Origin: Dictyocoela muelleri
Taxonomy: Eukaryota > Microsporidia
NCBI GenBank assembly: GCA_016256075.1
Contig: SDVU01000535.1
Span: 1 to 12,486 of the forward strand
Reading direction: 5' to 3'
DNA: 12,486 bases
The translations under genes and the position numbers were made by a program. Under the pieces are notes generated by a model that saw only the letters and a program-made list of their open reading frames with translations, was not told the origin of the DNA and ran no database searches. Of this stretch, positions 1-7,723 are shown piece after piece. Numbering within the stretch: position 1 is the first letter of the stretch; the number at the start of each line of letters is the position of its first letter.

Positions 1-120
1 TATTGTTTTTGACCGCTTAATGTCATTCCCTCATTATTTATTAAATAGTGACGTCAGCGGGATTCGAACCACGATACGTAAATTTTACATTCAAGAGTGT
101 TAACCACTGAGCTATCTGGC
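1..120 (-). repeat. tRNA-derived SINE-like head, copy 1 (cut by window edge)
   Basis: On the minus strand the copy starts with GCCAGATAGCTCAGTGG, which contains a good RNA polymerase III A box (104-114). A consensus B box, GGTTCGAATCC, lies at 60-70, so box spacing is tRNA-like. It is not a credible tRNA gene: the T stem is mismatched, the D stem does not close, and nothing downstream pairs with the 5' acceptor strand. Downstream of the B box it shares the non-tRNA sequence AATGACATTAAGCGGTCA with the copy at 2175. That shared body marks a dispersed tRNA-derived repeat family. The copy runs off the left end of the window, so its tail and target duplication cannot be seen. The two copies lie head to head, about 2.05 kb apart. 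Confidence 0.7.
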
Positions 121-227
121 CTCCGAGAACTTCATTGGTTCTAATTCTTTGTATTATAATTTCATCACAATTTTTTTCAGTAACAATATTATTATATTCA
201 TAATAAATTGTTTCAAAAGCCTATCGT

Positions 228-1260
228 CTAATGTTTAGTCTATAGTGGTTAGCAAGCAAATCTCTATCTGATTAAGAAATGTAGTGCCTGATCTCAAACA
301 TAATTCTTTTCTATATGTTTCAACATATTTTAACAGTCAAATTTTAGCATTATAAATATTTTCATCGGCATCTATTGGCGTTAATCTCAATAAGTTATAG
401 GCGTACCCCTTAAAAAGAATAAATGGTTTTATTCCAGTAGCTCCGTGTCTACTATTATAGTGAAAGACAATATTATCTAAGAGAGATATCTAATTAAATT
501 CATTGAAATTAAAACATTTTATTAATTTTGATTTTATGGTTCTATTGAATCGTTATATCTGTCCCTGTTATTGAAGGTGATATGGTCTTCTGACAATGCC
601 TGTTATTTTATATCTGTTAAAAATATTATTTAGTTCACTATTTATGAATTTGCCCCCATTATCATTGTGAAATATTGACCATGTACCCTCTAAGTGGATA
701 TGTCTCTCAAAAATTTTTGAAAATGAAGAAGCATCTTTCCTAATGCTGAGATAACACCTACCGAATTTTGTTAAACTATCAATAATAGTTAAAAATATAT
801 TTATAATTTGAATTATGTTCGATAATAGTCGTAAATCTATTGTATCTACAATTAAACGTTCTCGAGAGTAATTTGGTATTATTGGTGTTATACTGCGTGT
901 TATATACGGTGGTGATTCTCTTAAGCAATTAACACAATGTTTTATATATTTTTTAACGTCATCGCGTGTAATTCCACTGTATATAGACTTTATTCGGGCA
1001 TAAGTTGCCTTATATGCAGAATGATCCTGATCATAATTAAATTTAATTATATCATTTCTTCTGATCAATGCTGATCTTATAATAACTTATTTTTCGACAT
1101 TATCGTCAATTAAAAAATTATGCTGTTTCTAACAATTAAATTTCTACACATACTGTCTATTTTTCGCTTTTCGGCATCATTGAATCCAGATGTATATGTT
1201 TTTCTTTCAATATAATCTCTTAAAACGATAAATTCCTGTTGATCTTGAATTTTTAAAATA
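228..1260 (-). mobile_element. Fossil integrase of Ty3/gypsy-like type
   Basis: This is a minus-strand remnant of a retroviral-type integrase (DDE recombinase). It would have inserted element cDNA into the host genome. An open stretch of 166 codons at 568-1068 shows an HHCC-type zinc-binding region ending in KKYIKHCVNCLRES, then VDTIDL around the first catalytic Asp and FHNDNGGKFIN around the second. Downstream, towards 228, the similarity continues with a block like YNSRHGATGIKPF, typical of the region after the core. Upstream, to about 1260, is a helical N-terminal stretch. The style, with YSGITRDDVKKYI and RERLIVDTIDL, recalls the integrase family domesticated as KRBA2/SCAND3-like proteins in animals; that link is from memory. 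It is broken, with several breaks, and looks old. It differs from the integrase remnant at 1370-2163, so it is probably a separate element. Confidence 0.8.
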
Positions 1261-1369
1261 TTTGGGTTGTAATTTAAATTAAAATTTTTAATTGCACGTC
1301 ACAATTGTTTTTTTTTATTTTACACAACTATATTTTAATTGCTTATATTTTTAAAAAATTATTTTTATT

Positions 1370-2163
1370 TATTACGGACACAATTGGCTGTGAGGGTCTT
1401 AATGAAATGAGGCATAGAAAATTTTTAGGAAAAAGTTTAAATGTAGTTTAAATGATTATTTAACACTATTTACAACATTTTTATATTCCCGGTTATAATT
1501 GTCATCCGGTCATTATTTGGTGATACAGTACTACCTGATTTTCCTGAATTATACAATTTATTATATTTTTTTTACATTTTCTACAGTAAATTCTTTGTCT
1601 GATCTGAAATTATGTACTCTGGTGTCCGTGACGTAAAAAATATTTTTTTAATAATAAAATCTACAACATTTTTTTATTCTTTTGTTTATTTGATTTTTCT
1701 TAAACTCATCTAGTACTCATATCAATGCAAACCATTATGAATTTATTCTTCGTTAATGATTTTAGAAATGGACCTACAATAAAGATCTGCTTTTTATTAA
1801 TAACATTATAAAATTTACTTAAAATTTTGTAATTTTAGATTAAATGATTTATATTCTTTACATGTATGACAATTTTCAATAAAACAACATACATTTTTAT
1901 ATATAAATATTTCTAAAAATAGAATTTTTACCTCTAAATATGTTACTTCTTAAAATGAATGTCTTGTTTCTTCATCTGATTTACCAATGATAGTGCAATT
2001 GGAATCGGATAGAATTTGATCTTTTTATTCTTTCAACATAAATGTGTATCTTGACGCCGCAATAGCTAAAATATTATGCTCGCTCTCAATATAATTTATT
2101 TCATAATTAAATTCATCAGAAATAAATTCTATCTAATTAATCTTTGAGAGAAATTTTTGTTTT
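1370..2163 (-). pseudogene. Fossil A: end of RNase H and integrase
   Basis: The first recognisable block on the minus strand, FNYEINYIESEHN (about 2063-2115), matches the end of Ty3/gypsy RNase H, where FDFEIxYxxGxxN is usual. Next comes a CHTCKEYKSF block (about 1840-1880) like the CxxC end of the integrase zinc-binding domain. IVGPF and VCIDMSTR (about 1730-1780) resemble the first catalytic Asp region, and FRSDKEFTVENV (about 1577-1618) the second. Similarity fades towards 1370. The region is strongly decayed with many breaks. The domain order continues that of 3438-4315, which is why I place both in one element. Confidence 0.7.
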
Positions 2164-2174
2164 TATTTAACCAA
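2164..2174 (+). repeat. Left target-site duplication
   Basis: The 11-bp sequence TATTTAACCAA directly precedes the tRNA-like head that begins at 2175. It recurs exactly at 3427-3437. Both copies lie inside the RNase H region of fossil A, which fits a target duplication made when the 2175-3426 segment inserted. Confidence 0.75.
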
Positions 2175-2464
2175 GCCAGATAGCACAGTGGTTAACACTC
2201 TTTAATGTAAAATTTAAGTATGGTGGTTCGAATCCACCTGATGTGTCTCTTTAATAAATAATTAAGAAATGACATTAAGCGGTCATAACTATATAATTAT
2301 AGTATACATCCAGTTGTTCCAATGTGGTATAGCTGATTAAGACTTTCTCAATATTAAAATGAAGCAGAAGGGACTTTCTTGGCAGAACTAAAACTTGCCG
2401 GCAGAGAGTTTATGCAGATTTTTAAAAACTCGCAGCCGGAAAAAATAAAAAAATGAAAAAATAA
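2175..2464 (+). mobile_element. tRNA-derived SINE-like element, copy 2
   Basis: The element starts at GCCAGATAGCACAGTGG directly after the target duplication. It has an A box at 2181-2191 and a consensus B box GGTTCGAATCC at 2225-2235. The T arm is perfect: GGTGG, loop TTCGAAT, CCACC (2222-2238). The acceptor and D stems do not close, so it is tRNA-derived rather than a tRNA. The shared family body ends at about 2285 with AAGCGGTCA. A unique stretch follows (2286-2394), with a second weak A-box-like string near 2330, then an imperfect stem-loop at 2396-2439 and an A-rich tail at 2440-2464. Head, body, 3' stem-loop and A-rich tail are the usual SINE layout. Internal pol III boxes would drive transcription. 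The 3' target duplication is not at the tail but 960 bp further on. Confidence 0.7.
2396..2439 (+). repeat. GCCGG stem-loop, copy 1
   Basis: This is an imperfect hairpin in which GCCGG pairs with the matching GCCGG/CCGGC arms, with an inner AGAGTTT/AAAACTC stem. It is followed at once by the A-rich tail. The same motif with the same flanking order (ACTTGCCGG, hairpin, A-rich) occurs inverted at 3232-3306, so it is a family feature. Confidence 0.7.
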
Positions 2465-3231
2465 GTTTGTTTTATTATAAATTAAAATATAATAATTTAC
2501 TTTTAACAATTATATATTCTTACCATTCTTAAAATAAAAATTTTCGCATTTCGTAAATATTGCATCTTTTTTTGTTTTTACATTTTACAAATTTTATGTT
2601 ATTCAGTAAAATACGCGGTTTATCTCACATTTTTTATAACGTTTGTAACAATAAGTTTTTTAAAATTATAAGGACAAATTTCAAATGTAGCATCTCAAAT
2701 AACTATTTTTGATTTTTTATAATATCAATAGAAAGGCAGTTTAAAAACTATAACTTCTTTATTATCCGATACTCCGTAATTTTATTGCATAAATAAAGCT
2801 GCAGCAAAGTAAATTTGTGAACTTCAAACATATTTTCGGCTTTTTACGCACTTTCACATTTCGCTACTAATCTTAATCTTGTAAATAATTTGTTTGTGTT
2901 TAAAAGCACCAATAAATTAGTATCTTATTTTTCAAAACCAATTAGAGCCATTTTTCATGGACTTTGTAATCAAAATTTGCTATTTCAATATAAAGTTTAT
3001 AATTTAAGTCGTATTTGTGTAATAGTGTTTTCATGTGGGTCATATGTGATTGTTTTTTAAATAAATTCATTATCTTTCTATAAAAACTTTTCTAGAACAC
3101 GCTTTATTTTACATCTCCACGCCATATAATGTTTAGCTTTTCTTTATCTTTATTATTAATGTAACTTCTATAAATTAATATTTTTCTTTTTCTTCTGTGG
3201 CAATCTAAACTCTGTACTATCTTGTGTCCTT
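2465..3231. other. AT-rich interior of the 2175-3426 insertion
   Basis: This stretch of about 770 bp lies between two inverted stem-loop/A-rich-tail units. I see no recognisable gene. The minus strand from 3231 down to about 2900 reads as a fairly long but interrupted frame with basic stretches such as CHRRKRKILIYRSYINNK. I recognise no family, and in DNA this AT-rich it may be chance. It may be the original spacer, or a further insertion in the SINE tail. Confidence 0.4.
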
Positions 3232-3306
3232 GTTTTTTTTATTTTAATTTTTTTTTTTTGCCGGTGAGTTTTTAAAAGTCGGCGAAAACTCGCCTCCGGC
3301 AAGTTT
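3232..3306 (-). repeat. GCCGG stem-loop with A-rich tail, copy 2 (inverted)
   Basis: On the minus strand this reads ACTTGCCGG, a stem-loop with GAGTTTT/AAAACTC and TTGCCGG/CCGGCAA arms (3260-3302), then a run of 12 A and further A-rich sequence (3232-3259). It aligns with the reverse complement of 2393-2450. It is the 3' end of a second element of the same kind, pointing towards the first. The sequence from 3307 to 3426 would be its upstream part, but I could not align that convincingly to the tRNA head. Confidence 0.65.
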
Positions 3307-3426
3307 CCGCTTTGCGTTAGGAAGCGACTTATTATTAAAGCACTAAGAACTAAAGGTAACAGACCACGGTAGAAGGCAACTCTCAGGGTTGATAGCTATG
3401 GTTGTTTTCAACATGTAATATATATA

Positions 3427-3437
3427 TATTTAACCAA
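3427..3437 (+). repeat. Right target-site duplication
   Basis: This is an exact copy of TATTTAACCAA from 2164-2174. It follows a short TA-rich run that would be the end of the inserted segment. Sequence to its right resumes RNase H of fossil A. Confidence 0.75.
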
Positions 3438-4315
3438 CAAAGTGTCTGATGATTAGTTTTTATTATGAATTTATTAGCTAGATAGTTTTTATCATTTTTA
3501 TAGCCGCAATGATAACATAGCGCTCTTTTTATGTGGTAGTATAATTAATTTCCGCTAGTGTAAATTTTTTACTATAAAAAAATCGTACATTCTTAATCTT
3601 CGTAATCTTTAGTTAATAATGGAACTAATGACAAATTAGATCATCCGTGTATACAATAAAAGCCCCTGCAAAATCAGGTAATTTTAGAGGTTATTATTTT
3701 GAAATAGTTTTCTTCATACACTTAATTAAACCAGGTACAGTTTTTTCTATTTTATTTGATTGAATACAATTATTAATGGCTCATCTCTGAAGAAAAATTG
3801 GGATTAAAATTTTTAAAAAAATACAGAATCTTGTAAATTGTCTTATATTTTTCTTATTATTTCGTATTTTACAATTATTAATTTTATTTTTTTGATCTTC
3901 AGAAATTTGTATCTCATTTTATGGATTACATACTTCAAAAATTTGGCTTTTGATTTCATAAACCGACACTTTTCTTTATTTAATTTAAATTTTACACTTT
4001 TAATCTTTGAAATAATATTTCAATATGTTTTAAATGTTCTTATGCAGATTTTGAAAATATAACATTATCATCAAGATAAAATAGGACAAATTTATATTGA
4101 TAATCTTCAACTAGCTTTGACATGACTTTTTAACGTAAACTGCAGATTTATAAACCCAGAGAGTAACCTTATTCATTTAAAGACAGCTTTATGTCATAAA
4201 TGCGGCTTATTTATATCTTCTGAATTAACTCTCAATTGATAGCATCCGGATTGCAAATCCAAAGTCGAAAATATAGAAGGGCTTATATTATATTAATTTA
4301 TCCTCTATTATAAGT
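3438..4315 (-). pseudogene. Fossil A: reverse transcriptase and first part of RNase H
   Basis: Read on the minus strand from 4315, the palm region shows STLDLQSGCYQL (about 4238-4272). The YLDD catalytic box (about 4067-4078) follows, then a connection domain. The RNase H signal shows KKFTLAEINY (about 3542-3570) and FIIKTNHQTL (about 3440-3471), the usual TDHxxL position. These polymerase domains copied element RNA into DNA. The region is decayed, with several breaks. A 74-codon plus-strand frame at 3838-4062 is only the antisense shadow of this region. Confidence 0.85.
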
Positions 4316-4317
4316 TT

Positions 4318-4624
4318 ATGTATTAATATATTAAAAATTAATGGTCTTGGGTTTTTTTTTCCTCCCATGGGTGAAAAAAAAAGAAGACTGAAATTAGATT
4401 TTTTATCTAATTATTTTAATTAATTAAATTCATAATAAAAATTAAATAATCACAATTTGATTTTTTTTGATGGGGGAAACACCAACTTTTTTAATGAGGG
4501 AAAAAACCCAAGACCTCAAATTATGTATTAATATATTAAAAAATATGTATTAATATATTAAAAATTATACATTAATATGTAAAAGTATGTATTAATATAT
4601 TAAAAATTATGAATCAATATATTA
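4318..4624 (+). repeat. Left 22-bp AT-rich satellite arm
   Basis: Tandem units close to TATTAATATATTAAAAATTATG are present at 4318-4340 and 4519-4624. A small inverted-repeat element splits them. They are reverse complements of the units at 6358-6713. Confidence 0.75.
4341..4517. mobile_element. MITE-like element with GGTCTTGGG ends
   Basis: This 177-bp element lies in the left satellite arm. Its inverted ends are GGTCTTGGGTTTTTT at 4343 and its complement AAAAAACCCAAGACC ending at 4515. The interior is AT-rich and non-coding. AAATTA occurs directly on both sides (4335-4340 and 4518-4523) and may be a target duplication, although the satellite itself contains this string. It is too short to encode a transposase and would depend on another element. 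Confidence 0.65.
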
Positions 4625-4631
4625 CAGGGGT

Positions 4632-5015
4632 TTTAATAGTTATAGACTTAGCTTGCTAAAATAATAGACCTTTTGCCAAACTTATAGTTATCTTTTGCCA
4701 AAGTTATTGATCCATTTAACCAAAGTTATAGACCTTTTTTTTCAGACTTATAGACCTATTTTTTCAGAGTTTTAGTCCCACTTTCCCTTAGTTATAACCC
4801 CACTTTTCCAGAGTTATATACCCATTTTCCTAAGTTATAGACACATTCTAACAAACTTATAGACCTATTTTTTCAGAGTTATAGGTCCATTTTGCAAAAT
4901 ATAGATCCACTTTACCAGAGTTATACACCAATTTTCACATATTTATAAGTCTTTCTTTTCAGAGTATAGTCTCTCTTTAGAGTTATTGACTCCTTTCTAG
5001 AGTTTATGGCAAATT
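4632..5015 (+). repeat. 22-bp tandem array, left inner arm
   Basis: About 18 diverged units of period near 22 bp with consensus close to GTTATAGACCCATTTTTCCA. There are no unique spacers between units and the units drift steadily, so it is not CRISPR-like. It is the inverted counterpart of 5757-6010. Confidence 0.85.
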
Positions 5016-5756
5016 TTTACAATACTTATACGGAAATAACCCATATAAATAATACTTTAGAACAAAAATCATAAGAATTGTCGGTACTACTTCGATCAGC
5101 ATAATTTTTTTTCTGAAGAGAAATTTAATTAAAATTTATGTATGATTAATTTCAGGAAAAACTGAAATTCTTTTTCGTTTAGTAATAGAAGTATGATAAT
5201 TATTCGCGATATTTATATATAAAAAGTAGTAATAGCTCGCCTTAAGCATAAAATATTTAATTTTAGCTTTTAGATCTCTCTAGATAATATTTCGACTACC
5301 CTTATACTAAAAAAGTAAATATTTTTTGTTATTGTCTAATTAACATCTTTTATAGCCATTTTTTCTGCCGCACGACCCCTAATTTTGTAAAAAAACTAAT
5401 TTATAGAATATGTATATAAGACAATATAATGAATATTTTATATTTTTTTATTTCTATATTTGGTAATTTTCAATATATTTAGAGATTGTGTCTAAAAAAA
5501 AATAATAAAATATTTTTTTAAATAATATATTTTATATTTTTAAAAAGAATCACGTGTCTATCTTGCGTCTACTCTCTTCAGATATTCTCGTATAGCTATT
5601 ACAAATCGAAAAGCATTTATTTTATAATGAAATTTATCTTACATATATTTTTAATAATTTTTTTTTAAAAAATATGCTAGGCGGACTAGTGATGAAAATA
5701 CTTATGATTTTGGTTTCGCGGTATTATTTAGATGGACTTAATTTAGTAATGTATTA
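5016..5756. other. Unique AT-rich centre of the palindrome, no gene seen
   Basis: This is the loop between the two inner arms. I see only homopolymer and TA-rich stretches and no convincing reading frame, RNA gene or domain. Confidence 0.6.
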
Positions 5757-6010
5757 AAAAAATGTCTATATCTCTTAAAAACTGGTGTATAGCTCTGAAA
5801 AACGGTTTATAACTCTTATAAAAGAGTCTATAACTCCAGTAAACTGGTCTATAACTCTGAGAAAGTTGTCCTATATGTCACAGAAAAATGAGTATATTAC
5901 TCTGAGAGAGTGGTCGAAAACTCTGGAGTAGTGGGTCTATGGCTCTGGAAATGAGGTCTATAATTTTTGGAAAACGTGTCTATAACTTTTGCAAAATGGG
6001 TCTATAACTA
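5757..6010 (-). repeat. 22-bp tandem array, right inner arm (inverted)
   Basis: About 12 diverged units of GGTCTATAACTCTGRAAAA type. They are the reverse complement of the left arm and have a similar period. Fewer units than on the left means the arms have gained or lost copies independently. Confidence 0.85.
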
Positions 6011-6032
6011 TTAAAAACCCTTCAATATATTA

Positions 6033-6713
6033 ACACATTATTTTTAACATATTAATATATAATTTTAAATATATTGCCGGACCTATTCGGAATATGTCCG
6101 GTCAACAAGAGGTAATTGTACAAAGAAATTCTTTTAAAATTGTTTATTGATTTAAAATTTCCCGTCTCATGTGCATCGCGTTGGAATTACATGGGGGTTA
6201 CTCCCATAACAAAATAAATACCTTTTTGATCAATTTTTTGTGATAAGTCATTTCGATGATTTATTGATAATTTCAGTTAATTTCTTTTAGCAAAAATCAT
6301 TCTTTATTATTCACATTCATTATAGACTACTATCTTCAACCAGTCGGTGTACGACAATATTAATGCATAATTTTTAATATATTAATGCATAATTTTAAAT
6401 TTATTAATGCATAATTTTTAATATATATTAATGTATAATTTTAAATATATTAATGCATAATTTTTAATATATTAATGCATACTTTTTAATAATTAATGCA
6501 TAATTTTAAATATATTAACGCGTAATTTTCAATATATTAATGCATACTTTTTAATATATTTATCCATAATTTTTAATATATTAAAAATTATGTATTAATA
6601 TATTATAATGCATAATTTTAATATATTAATGCATAATTTTTAATATATTAATGCATAATTTTTAATATATTAATGCATAATTTTCAATATATTAATGCAT
6701 AATTTTTAATATA
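6033..6713 (-). repeat. Right 22-bp AT-rich satellite arm
   Basis: A short piece (6033-6070) and a main array (6358-6713) of about 16 units near ATTAATGCATAATTTTTAATAT. One local flip of orientation lies near 6580-6605. Many units carry the palindrome ATGCAT. A block of about 290 bp (6071-6357) interrupts the arm. Confidence 0.85.
6071..6357. other. Non-satellite block with near-perfect palindrome
   Basis: This block inside the right satellite arm is less AT-rich at its edges. It opens with CCGGACCTATTCGGAATATG, part of a 25-bp palindrome (6077-6101) with one mismatch, flanked by TTG and, after one base, CAA. The far edge reads GTGTACGACAATATT, which only weakly mirrors the left edge. It may be a small insertion. 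I see no gene in it. Confidence 0.45.
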
Positions 6714-6740
6714 CAGTAGAGAGTGGTTTTTACGACATTC
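6714..6740 (+). repeat. Isolated pogo/Tigger-like terminus
   Basis: CAGTAGAGAGTGGTTTTTAC directly follows a TA at the edge of the satellite. Tigger/pogo ends typically read like CAGTAGAGTCTCGCTTATCC and insert at TA; that comparison is from memory. I searched by eye for the complementary right end as far as 9 kb and found none. It may be one end of a decayed element. Confidence 0.35.
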
Positions 6741-7647
6741 AAAAAAGGCGAATTTTACGTAAACTTTATAATAAATAAATCTAATATACATTCTATTGTG
6801 CATAATATGACCGTAATAAGAACACAGGGAGCAATAGTAATGAAATTAGAAAGTGTGCTTATAATATAATATACATTACTAATTTTCTTAATAGCGTTTT
6901 CTACGCAAATGTTGTTTTTTACGCTAAAATACATGAATCCATTTTTTCTATTCATAAATTACCGACAATTTTCTAAAAAAAATATATTTATACATAAATT
7001 TTTTAGCAAATTTATATGGGCAAAAAATTACCTGAAAAGAAGATATAGTAAGAGAAGCAATCTTTAAGACAAATTCATCGGATATATTTTCAGAATATGC
7101 AATTTGGCCGTAGTATGCTCACAGAATATAAAAAAACATTCATTTTTTGTAAATCCACATTTATTACATCAATATAAAAAATAAATACAGTGCAAGCATT
7201 TTTTAAGAATTATATAGATAATACACATGTAATATAATACAAATATAAAGCGTGAGAATACCACACGGCGAGTATTTTTAGATTATTATAATTATTGTAT
7301 AATATTTTATTAAGGAAAAATATGATCGGGAGACAAAAGTTAATGATCATTAAGTGAATAAAATTATAAAAAAGATAATCTTGAAAGTTTTATATTACAT
7401 TAGGAAGCACTGGTGAAAACAAGAGTCAAATTTGATCTTTAATTATTGTTTAAAAGAATAGATTACTCGATATTCTAAGAAAAAAATATTCTATATTGAC
7501 AAAAAATCTTGTATAAAAAAAGTTCAGATAGAACCTATGTTTATTATAAAAAATGATCATAAAAGTACAAATAAAAACAAGAAAAGACCAATAATTATGT
7601 CGTAGATAAAATTGTTTGGCGAATGGGTAAAACCTTCAATGAACAAG
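6741..7647. other. AT-rich stretch without recognisable gene
   Basis: About 0.9 kb. The only minus-strand frame of note (6755-6955, 66 codons) has hydrophobic low-complexity content and no motif. The plus strand has short broken frames (7317-7647) with no family I know. TTTTACG-like strings recur at 6726, 6751, 6900 and 6916, and AGCGT/ACGCT pair around 6893-6925, which could be subterminal repeats of an element starting at 6714. Confidence 0.45.
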
Positions 7648-7723
7648 AAATCGATGAACCATAAACTTTCTAAAAATCACTATGATTTTTATAATATTTC
7701 TTACCGGTCATACATATCATAAC
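7648..7723 (+). repeat. Direct repeat, left copy (76 bp)
   Basis: It begins AAATCGATGAA and ends near CATATCATAAC. It matches 8505-8582 over its full length with few differences and in the same orientation. It directly abuts the inverted-arm element 7724-8504. Confidence 0.85.

Larger units (their letters stand above)
1370..4315 (-). mobile_element. Ty3/gypsy retroelement fossil A (pol remnant)
   Basis: This minus-strand polymerase fossil keeps the Ty3/gypsy order: reverse transcriptase, RNase H, then integrase. Matches include STLDLQSGCYQL and YLDD for reverse transcriptase, KKFTLAEINY and FIIKTNHQTL for RNase H, and weaker integrase signals near 1370-1880. A later insertion (2175-3426, with an 11-bp target duplication) splits the RNase H region. 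The reverse transcriptase ends abruptly at about 4315 where the satellite-rich palindrome begins, and I could not find its N-terminal part beyond 6713. No LTR was identified for this copy. It is broken many times and looks older than element B, since other elements have inserted into it. Confidence 0.85.
4625..6022. mobile_element. Inverted-repeat element with tandem-repeat arms (MULE/foldback-like)
   Basis: The left end reads CAGGGGTTTTAATAGTTATA. The right end, in reverse complement, reads AAGGGTTTTTAATAGTTATA. Each end continues into an array of 22-bp GTTATAGACC units, so the terminal inverted repeats are hundreds of bases long. CAATATATTA lies directly on both sides (4615-4624 and 6023-6032). 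A 10-bp duplication would fit Mutator-like elements (9-11 bp), but the satellite contains the same string. No open frame in the 0.74 kb centre suggests a transposase, so it would be non-autonomous. Family is uncertain. Confidence 0.6.
4318..6713. mobile_element. Large nested foldback-like palindromic region
   Basis: The arms are inverted copies of each other. The left side carries units like TATTAATATATTAAAAATTATG (4318-4340, 4519-4624) and then GTTATAGACC-type units (4632-5015). The right side carries the same two families in reverse complement and reverse order (5757-6010, then 6033-6713). The middle is unique AT-rich DNA without a gene. Orientation of the outer satellite flips across the centre, which simple insertion into one array would not give. 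It adjoins reverse transcriptase of fossil A on the left, so it probably inserted there. No transposase is visible, so if mobile it is non-autonomous. Confidence 0.6.

Noticed and set aside
60-120. Two sites (near 1-120 and 2175-2250) resemble tRNA genes
   Set aside because: A and B boxes are good but the acceptor stem and D stem do not pair. The shared sequence extends well past the tRNA end, so they are tRNA-derived repeats.
1370-2163. Considered Ty1/copia integrase for this remnant
   Set aside because: An RNase H end precedes the zinc-binding region here, an order that fits Ty3/gypsy. In Ty1/copia the integrase comes before reverse transcriptase.
3838-4062. 74-codon hydrophobic plus-strand frame
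   Set aside because: It is antisense to the reverse transcriptase/RNase H remnant of fossil A. Its hydrophobic content follows from T-rich sequence.
4632-6010. Short regular repeats could suggest a CRISPR array
   Set aside because: Units of about 22 bp are directly adjacent with no unique spacers, diverge continuously, and form inverted arms in eukaryote-like DNA.
6755-6955. 66-codon minus-strand frame, tested as the missing N-terminal part of the fossil A reverse transcriptase
   Set aside because: No reverse transcriptase motif is present. The sequence is hydrophobic and low in complexity.
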